Positions 10,701 to 15,205 of a stretch of 15,205 nucleotides of DNA are shown here, piece by piece. This DNA comes from Actinomortierella ambigua (taxonomy: Eukaryota; Mortierellomycota; Mortierellomycetes; Mortierellales; Mortierellaceae): positions 1 through 15,205 of the forward strand of contig JAAAJB010000732.1 in NCBI GenBank assembly GCA_016098155.1, in the 5' to 3' direction. The notes beneath the pieces were generated by a model. The model was given only the letters and a program-made list of their open reading frames with translations, did no database searches and had not been told where the DNA came from. Numbering within the stretch: position 1 is the first letter of the stretch; every line of letters begins with the position of its first letter. Both the position numbers and the translations under genes were made by a program.

Positions 10701-12168
10701 AATTGTTGTCTGATAGCGCTTGAACCATAAGCTAACTGCATCCATTTTCACTTATTTTTTGGAAAAAAAAATCTAGTCCCCACGTAACACATACCAGTCC
10801 GCCATGGGTAAACAGGCTATGGGTATCTACGTGACAAACTACCAAGTGCGTATGGACACGCTGGCCAACATCCTGTACTACCCGCAAAAGCCGTTGGCGA
10901 CAACACGCTCGATGGAATATCTCCGATTCCGTGAGTTGCCAGCTGGTCAGAACGCGGTGGTGGCGATTTTGTGTTACTCTGGATACAACCAGGAAGATTC
11001 GGTGATTATGAACCAGAGTTCGATTGACCGTGGTCTGTTCCGCAGTCTGTATTTCCGAACATACATGGATCAGGAGAAGAAGGTCGGCATGGTGACGATG
11101 GAGGAGTTTGAGAAGCCGACGCGTGAGCACGTGTTGCGATTGCGGCACGGTACATATGAGAAGTTGGACGACGATGGTTTGATCGCGCCGGGCACGCGTG
11201 TTTCGGGCGACGATATTATTATTGGCAAGACCAAGCCCATCCCGCCAGATTCGACGGAGCTGGGTCAGCGGACGGGTTCGCATTCACGCCTGGATGCGTC
11301 GACGCCGCTGCGCAGCACAGAGACTGGTATTGTGGACCAGGTGATGCTGACGACCAACTCGGAGGGTGTCAAGTTTGTGAAGGTGCGTGTAAGAAGTACA
11401 CGTGTGCCGCAGATGGGTGACAAGTTTGCGTCGCGTCACGGACAGAAGGGTACGATCGGTATCACGTATCGTCAGGAGGACATGCCGTTCACAAACGAGG
11501 GTATTACACCAGATCTGATCATCAACCCGCACGCCATTCCGTCGCGTATGACAATCGGACATTTGGTCGAGTGTCTGTTGTCCAAGGTGTCGACGTTGGA
11601 GGGCAGTGAGGGTGATGCGACACCGTTCACGGATGTGACGGTGGAGGCTATTTCAGAGGCGCTGAAGAAGCACGGATACCAGCAGCGTGGATTCGAGGTG
11701 ATGTACAACGGCCATACGGGACGCAAGTTGTCGGCGCAGGTGTTCTTGGGACCCACGTACTATCAGCGTCTGAAGCACATGGTCGACGACAAGATTCACT
11801 CGCGTGCTCGTGGACCTGTGCAGATCTTGACCCGTCAACCGGTCGAGGGAAGGAGTCGTGACGGTGGTTTGCGTTTCGGAGAGATGGAGCGCGATTGTAT
11901 GATTTCTCACGGAGCGGCGCAGTTCTTGAAGGAGCGTCTGTTTGATGCCTCGGATGCTTATCGGGTCCACGTGTGCGACCTGTGTGGTCTGATTGCTATT
12001 GCGTCACTGTCGAAGAACAGCTTTGAGTGCCGTGCTTGCAAGAACACGACCCAGATCTCCCAGGTCCATGTCCCTTACTCGATGAAGCTGCTCGTCCAGG
12101 AGTTGATGGCTATGTCGATTGCGCCGCGCATGTTTACCCTGGACTCGTCGTCTCAAGAGGCTGCTTAG
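7702..12168 (+). CDS. RPB2: RNA polymerase II second-largest subunit RPB2, seven exons
   Basis: The coding exons are 7702-7714, 7850-8064, 8192-8304, 8466-8712, 8842-10257, 10384-10650 and 10777-12168 including the stop. All introns are GT-AG and 126-161 nt. The joined frame gives 1220 residues, against 1224 in budding yeast and 1174 in human. ATG 7702 is the first ATG after the TATA box. The product is a catalytic-core subunit of nuclear RNA polymerase II. Near-invariant blocks run in order: [26 protein letters not shown] (protrusion start), [70 protein letters not shown] (Glu830-Asp831 near the active site), [13 protein letters not shown] (Lys973, Lys981) and [11 protein letters not shown]. 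The C-terminal clamp zinc site is Cys1157, Cys1160, Cys1175 and Cys1178. The first exon encodes only four codons plus one base. No frameshift or missing key residue is seen. It shares the divergent region with p31comet. Confidence 0.99.
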
Positions 12169-12186
12169 AGAGACGCGGAAAAAAAA

Positions 12187-12212
12187 CACACACATACACA
12201 CACACACACACA
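12187..12212. repeat. CA dinucleotide microsatellite in the RPB2 3' UTR
   Basis: Thirteen CA units with one TA interruption begin 18 nt after the RPB2 stop codon, directly after an A run. It is a plain microsatellite and would be length-variable among strains. No canonical AATAAA was found for RPB2 in the following 300 nt. Confidence 0.85.
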
Positions 12213-12400
12213 TCACAAAAAAAGTAGAGTCGCTCGTATCTTTTGTTGCCTCCCTTTCATTCAACTACAAAAATCAGATATTTTCCAGGTTTGCCTGTCT
12301 CCTTCATCTTCTCTCTCACACACACTCTCACCCATGACATTACTGTAGCCTTGTTTGTGTTTAAAACGAACAAAAAAATGTATATTTGCTTTCACAGCTT

Positions 12401-12406
12401 TTTATT
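12401..12406 (-). terminator. Poly(A) signal of the acidic tail-anchored protein gene
   Basis: TTTATT on the plus strand is AATAAA on the minus strand, about 98 nt past the stop codon at 12504. A T run at 12486-12500 (A run in the minus-strand transcript) lies between the stop codon and the signal. The position suits a 3' end facing the RPB2 3' UTR. Confidence 0.5.
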
Positions 12407-12503
12407 TGAAACGCAATGGTTATGAATCAACGTGCTTGGTCTTGAAAAAGGTGTTGGGGAAACAATGCACAGGAAGCTTTAAGCTTTTTTTTTTTTTTGG
12501 ATC

Positions 12504-14081
12504 TCAGAGAATCAAGAACAGGATGGTACAGGTGATGGCCATGAGCCAAAAGAATAGCGCCCATCGGGCACGACGATCGGCTGGACAGATCTTCTCCTCG
12601 CATGCGACCCACTCAACTTGGAGCAGGTCTGCGCGACGGCGAGCCAGGCGGGTAGAGCGCGTGAGAGCAGGCAAGAGACGCCACTGGCGCCGTCGCCTCA
12701 AGAAAGACGGGATGAGCGACGTAAGCATCCATCCGTCCCAGAGATAGACTTGGACGCCAGCATCGGCTTCGTCGCAGTGGACAAACCGACGACGGAACCC
12801 AGGTAGGGCCTGGGTCTCCACGCCCAGAAGCCACAACGAAACAATTTTGCGACCCCCTCCGAGCTTGTGATGCAGTGCGTTCACAAGAAGCTGACCGACA
12901 AGGCGGCCCTTTGAATCAAATTCCACCTCCGCCACCGTGGCTGTTGCTCTTGCCTCTGCGTCTTCTGCTCCAGGAGCTGCTGCAACCTCCATCGTCCGTG
13001 TCGTCGTTGTTGTGGCGGTCGTTGTCAATGCCGCTGTCTCGTCCAGGTGGCGCAGGAAAGCTCGGATACCTGTGATCTTCAGTCTCATGAGCTTGCGCCA
13101 TCGAGTGGTTCGCGGGAGCAGAACCTGGATGCGATGTGCCTCTGGACGGTCGGTGCCGTTGAACTCGTCGTCGTCCTCCCCCTGCTGGTGGGCAGGCACC
13201 ACCGAAAGGGACGTCGAGGATGCCTTTGGGGGAATCTTGAGACCCTCGACTGCCAGACAAACACAATCTCTGTGGCTTTCCAGACCAATCTCTAGCAAAT
13301 GGGTCCCAGGGACAGGCATGAAATGTGGCGAGTGCAGGAGCGTATGGTCCTTGATCTCAATCTTGGCTTCTCGGATCGCCAACAGGATGTCCTGCACTCC
13401 AAAGGGGGCGGAGGGTGGCAAGGGCACATGGATGGCATTTTGGACGGAGGCATAGTTGTGCGAGCAAAGACACTCGCCCGTAATGCTTGAGTCCAGGTAC
13501 ACGGCCTTCTCAGTCAGGGACTTGCGGTAGCTGTCGAGGCTATGCGGTGTTGTCGGGTGGCCGAGCGGGGGCACATGGTCGTGGAAACCTTCGGTGTGTC
13601 GCTCCTCCACATCATCCTGGTGGCCTTCCTCGCCTTCCTCGTCGCCTTCATCGTGCTCTTCTTGATCCTCCTCGTCATCTTCACCGACCTCTTCGTAAAC
13701 CTCTTCCTCCTCGCCTTCTTCGTAATCCTCCTCCTCCTCGCCTTCTTCATAATCCTCCTCCTCAACGCCTTCTTCATAATCCTCCTCCTCGCCTTCTTCA
13801 TCTTCGTACTCCTCCGTTCCTTCTTCGTGCTCTTCCTGGTTATTGGAATGATGTGGAGGTAGCCATCTTTTTGTAGCCCTAAAGATGCTAGACCATCTGG
13901 CTTTATCTCCACTTGCCTCTACTGCAGAGCTATCATGGGCCATGGCCCTATCCAAGGACTCTTGGGTGGCGGTGACAGAAGGTGTTGTAGTGGTCGTGGG
14001 GTCGGTAGTGCTGTGGAATAGGCCGCCAGATGTAGCCTGGTCATGGGGAGAGTTGCTTCTTGTGGTCATTCGAATGCGCAT
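12504..14081 (-). CDS. Acidic-repeat protein with a C-terminal membrane anchor
   Basis: The frame gives 525 residues from ATG 14081. It is open further upstream to an ATG at 14279, but that extension translates a CT/CA-rich tract typical of leaders here, so the shorter start (MRIRMTTRS) is preferred; ATG 14069 is also possible. Residues about 83-160 are almost solid Glu/Asp with 9-residue DYEEGEEEE-type repeats. Residues about 165-440 look folded and contain blocks such as AIHVPLPPSAPFGVQDILLA, HLLEIGLE and KLMRLKITGIRAFL, with a Thr/Ala-rich insertion. A very basic stretch follows (FLRRRRQW, LARRRADL). The last 19 residues (507-525) are one hydrophobic segment ending exactly at the C-terminus, the mark of a tail-anchored protein with its bulk in the cytosol, in the ER or outer mitochondrial membrane. 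I do not recognise the family. The acidic tract may bind Ca2+ or basic proteins, which is speculative. Confidence 0.72.
   Translation of the reverse strand: MRIRMTTRSNSPHDQATSGGLFHSTTDPTTTTTPSVTATQESLDRAMAHDSSAVEASGDKARWSSIFRATKRWLPPHHSNNQEEHEEGTEEYEDEEGEEEDYEEGVEEEDYEEGEEEEDYEEGEEEEVYEEVGEDDEEDQEEHDEGDEEGEEGHQDDVEERHTEGFHDHVPPLGHPTTPHSLDSYRKSLTEKAVYLDSSITGECLCSHNYASVQNAIHVPLPPSAPFGVQDILLAIREAKIEIKDHTLLHSPHFMPVPGTHLLEIGLESHRDCVCLAVEGLKIPPKASSTSLSVVPAHQQGEDDDEFNGTDRPEAHRIQVLLPRTTRWRKLMRLKITGIRAFLRHLDETAALTTTATTTTTRTMEVAAAPGAEDAEARATATVAEVEFDSKGRLVGQLLVNALHHKLGGGRKIVSLWLLGVETQALPGFRRRFVHCDEADAGVQVYLWDGWMLTSLIPSFLRRRRQWRLLPALTRSTRLARRRADLLQVEWVACEEKICPADRRARWALFFWLMAITCTILFLIL
13690..13797. repeat. 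27-bp coding tandem repeat (YEEGEEEED units)
   Basis: About four copies of a 27-bp, CTT/CTC-rich unit encode nine-residue acidic repeats on the minus strand: YEEGVEEED, YEEGEEEED, YEEGEEEEV and related flanks. Copies differ by single bases, so it is a diverging coding minisatellite within the wider acidic tract. Confidence 0.8.
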
Positions 14082-14504
14082 GACGTGGAAAGGAGCTGGA
14101 GAGCGTTGAGCGGCGAAGAGAGGTAGAGTGATAGAGAGATTGTGTGTGTGTGAGAGAGAGAAGGAAGGAATACCGGCAAGCTTTTTGGTAAAGGCTGTCT
14201 CCACAGGTATCATCAGCGAATCAAAGGTGGTCACGATCCCCAACCAAGCTCGATCACGTCCCATCTTCAAGCTGTACATAGCACCAACTGGACTAATGAT
14301 CTAGAATAGCCACAGCGACCGGGTTCACCTAAATTCAACCTTCGTCTCCTCCTTTCCTCGCCCTCTCAGCAACCCAGTAAATTGTCTTTCTTTTCTTCAA
14401 TACCACGATCAAACGTCAATGTTCCCTCGTTTATGGGACTATTGTGCAAAGTAGCTCACTCTATCCTATGCTTCATGCGCTATGGAGAGAGCACTGCTGT
14501 GCTA
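14082..14504. other. Spacer between the secreted-peptide gene and the tail-anchored protein gene
   Basis: About 420 bp lie between two genes in the same minus orientation. The part next to the right-hand gene should hold its 3' UTR; CATAAA on the minus strand at 14435-14430 is a possible variant poly(A) signal, about 70 nt past its stop. The part near 14082-14160 is CT/CA-rich on the minus strand and looks like the leader of the left-hand gene. No further coding sequence is supported. Confidence 0.45.
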
Positions 14505-14845
14505 TCAACGAAAGTTACACGAGACAAAGTTGTAGCCAGAAGGGCAGAGAACGCAGTTGTCGCAGTCGAACAACACAATCTCCTCACCGGTGTTTTGCTC
14601 CTTGCATTTGGTCATGTGTGGAGCCAGCCGGCAGTCCCTTCTGGTCCAAAGCATGTCCTCAGTCGGGGCCGACATTACCCCCGAGATAATGATGGTGGCA
14701 ACAACAACAACAACTGTGGTAATAGCTGACTTCCTGTATTATTTTACAAAAAAAATGAGCACAGAAGCTTGGGTAAGGAGGGCCATTATCATAGTGATGT
14801 GAATGTTCAGTGGTGTTCAAGCGGTATGGAGCGAAGAGCTTACAT
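14505..14845 (-). CDS. Small secreted cysteine-rich protein with an intron-split start codon
   Basis: The first coding exon supplies only AT (14845-14844). A 110-nt intron follows (14843-14734; GTAAGC donor, TACAG acceptor), and exon 2 (14733-14505) begins with the G of the ATG. The product is 76 residues. It starts MKSAITT, then five valines and ATIII, a textbook signal peptide with probable cleavage after VMSA at residue 23. The mature part of about 53 residues has six cysteines (35, 44, 58, 61, 64, 73) in the pattern C-x8-C-x13-C-x2-C-x2-C-x8-C, which would allow three disulfides. The assembled start has A at -3. A TATA box lies about 55 nt upstream, and the intron length equals that of two E2 introns. 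I recognise no family; by form it is a small secreted cysteine-rich protein, a class that includes fungal effectors, antimicrobial peptides and wall proteins. No function can be assigned. Without splicing, the frame has no ATG ahead of the signal peptide. Confidence 0.75.
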
Positions 14846-14898
14846 GGTTGAGTATTGTTTTAGATGGTGAAGAGGCCATCCTAGAGACTTTCTTTGGC

Positions 14899-14906
14899 CT
14901 TTTATA
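14899..14906 (-). promoter_or_regulatory. TATA box of the secreted-peptide gene (TATAAAAG)
   Basis: TATAAAAG on the minus strand is the same 8-mer as in front of RPB2. Expected initiation about 30 nt downstream, near 14876, would leave a leader of roughly 30 nt before the split ATG. An ATG at 14879-14877, out of frame with the peptide after splicing, sits right at the expected initiation point and would be either just excluded or an upstream start. Confidence 0.6.
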
Positions 14907-15161
14907 TTGTGTGATCTATCACTACCGTTGGCGTCAATGTGCCGACGGCTTTCGCGTGGGCTTTTGCAATAGTCGCTGCTCTCGCAGGAAATGAAGCCCT
15001 CCTTTTTTTTCTTGCCTCTTTCATTTGGTTACCAAAGTATAAAGCCAAGAGATGATGTTATGACTTGCCAAGTGTTCACCTTCAAAACACTCCCACTCCT
15101 ATCTTGTCACCATCGCTTCATTATTCAAGCAGACTTTCCTGATTTATGATAACTAGAGTTT
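14907..15161. other. Upstream region of the secreted-peptide gene, no gene recognised
   Basis: No coding sequence is supported. A TATAAA at 15038-15043 on the plus strand has no gene within reach in this window and may serve something to the right, or nothing. The stretch ends at the terminal hairpin. Confidence 0.4.
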
Positions 15162-15194
15162 TAGCCCGGCGGTAGCCCGCCGGGCTATTTTTTT
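15162..15194. repeat. Perfect GC-rich hairpin followed by seven T
   Basis: TAGCCCGGCGG (15162-15172) and its exact reverse complement (15177-15187) flank a 4-nt loop (TAGC), followed by T7 at 15188-15194. It looks like a bacterial intrinsic terminator, but the surroundings are clearly eukaryotic. More likely readings are the end of a small transposable element (hairpin-ended Helitron or MITE type) or the 3' end of a short Pol III transcript. I saw no other copy in this window, and the partner end would lie outside it. Confidence 0.75.
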
Positions 15195-15205
15195 CTCCTT
15201 AAAAT

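Noticed and set aside
10732..11970. Other antisense frames under RPB2 exon 7 (for example 10732-11283 and 11653-11970)
   Set aside because: These are shadows of the RPB2 reading frame with no independent features.
13542..13862. Plus-strand frame giving a very hydrophobic Leu/Phe/Ile protein resembling a multi-pass membrane protein
   Set aside because: It is the antisense of the Glu-rich repeat: GAA/GAG read backwards gives TTC/CTC, hence Phe/Leu. The hydrophobicity is an artefact of the acidic tract.
14082..14279. N-terminal extension of the acidic protein to ATG 14279
   Set aside because: The extra 66 residues translate a CT/CA-rich leader-like tract (SLSHTHNLSITLP). The ATG at 14081 is a better start, although the longer form cannot be fully excluded.
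14382..14729. Plus-strand 115-codon frame ending in NNNNN
   Set aside because: It is antisense to the secreted-peptide gene; the Asn run is the reverse of its five valine (GTT) codons. The minus strand has signal peptide, cysteines, splice sites and TATA, and the plus strand has none.
14740..14790. Minus-strand ATG with a short hydrophobic frame (MIMALLTQAS...) just before the secreted-peptide exon
   Set aside because: It ends at a TAA before the exon and lies inside the inferred intron. It has no usable donor that would join it to the signal peptide in frame.
15162..15194. Bacterial rho-independent terminator, hence bacterial contamination
   Set aside because: Everything else in the window is spliced eukaryotic coding DNA, and no bacterial gene lies beside the hairpin.

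Overview
The window is nuclear DNA of a filamentous, probably early-diverging fungus; a Mortierella-type (Mucoromycota/Mortierellomycota) genome is my best guess. The grounds are GT-AG introns mostly of 110-160 nt, pyrimidine-rich leaders in front of start codons, an F-box/LRR protein of the kind abundant in that group, and a recognisable p31comet homologue, which I recall being absent from the common model yeasts. The assignment is an inference from style, not from a marker comparison.

Layout. 434-2092 (+) is a single-exon F-box-like, leucine-rich-repeat protein. It faces an orphan 230-residue ORF at 2300-2992 (-) with an RRM-like C-terminal half. A pyrimidine/purine-biased spacer leads to a five-exon ubiquitin-conjugating enzyme (E2) at 3658-4973 (+), which contains a 17-nt microexon. 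Tail-to-tail with it lies a two-exon gene at 5237-6737 (-) that I identify as a homologue of p31comet/MAD2L1BP, the HORMA-fold adaptor that works with the TRIP13 ATPase to inactivate Mad2. A divergent intergenic region of about 960 bp then leads to the seven-exon gene for RPB2, the second-largest subunit of RNA polymerase II, at 7702-12168 (+). RPB2 has a TATA box about 400 nt upstream and a leader without any ATG. Tail-to-tail with RPB2 is a gene at 12504-14081 (-) for a protein with long acidic repeats and one C-terminal membrane segment. Upstream of it on the same strand is a very small gene at 14505-14845 (-). It becomes visible only when an intron that splits its ATG (AT|G) is removed, and it encodes a 76-residue secreted protein with six cysteines. 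The window ends with a perfect 11-bp-stem GC-rich hairpin followed by seven T.

The genes do not form one pathway. RPB2 and the E2 are housekeeping genes. p31comet belongs to spindle-checkpoint/HORMA remodelling. The F-box protein would be a ubiquitin-ligase substrate receptor. The cysteine-rich secreted peptide and the RRM-like ORF are the lineage-specific parts. A recurring structural feature is introns very close to the start codon: after 8 codons in the E2, after 4 codons plus 1 nt in RPB2, and inside the start codon of the secreted peptide.

The most noteworthy items are the split-start secreted peptide gene, the fungal p31comet with a retained TRIP13-contact motif but altered Mad2-contact residues, the E2 with mixed active-site features plus a microexon, and the terminal hairpin.
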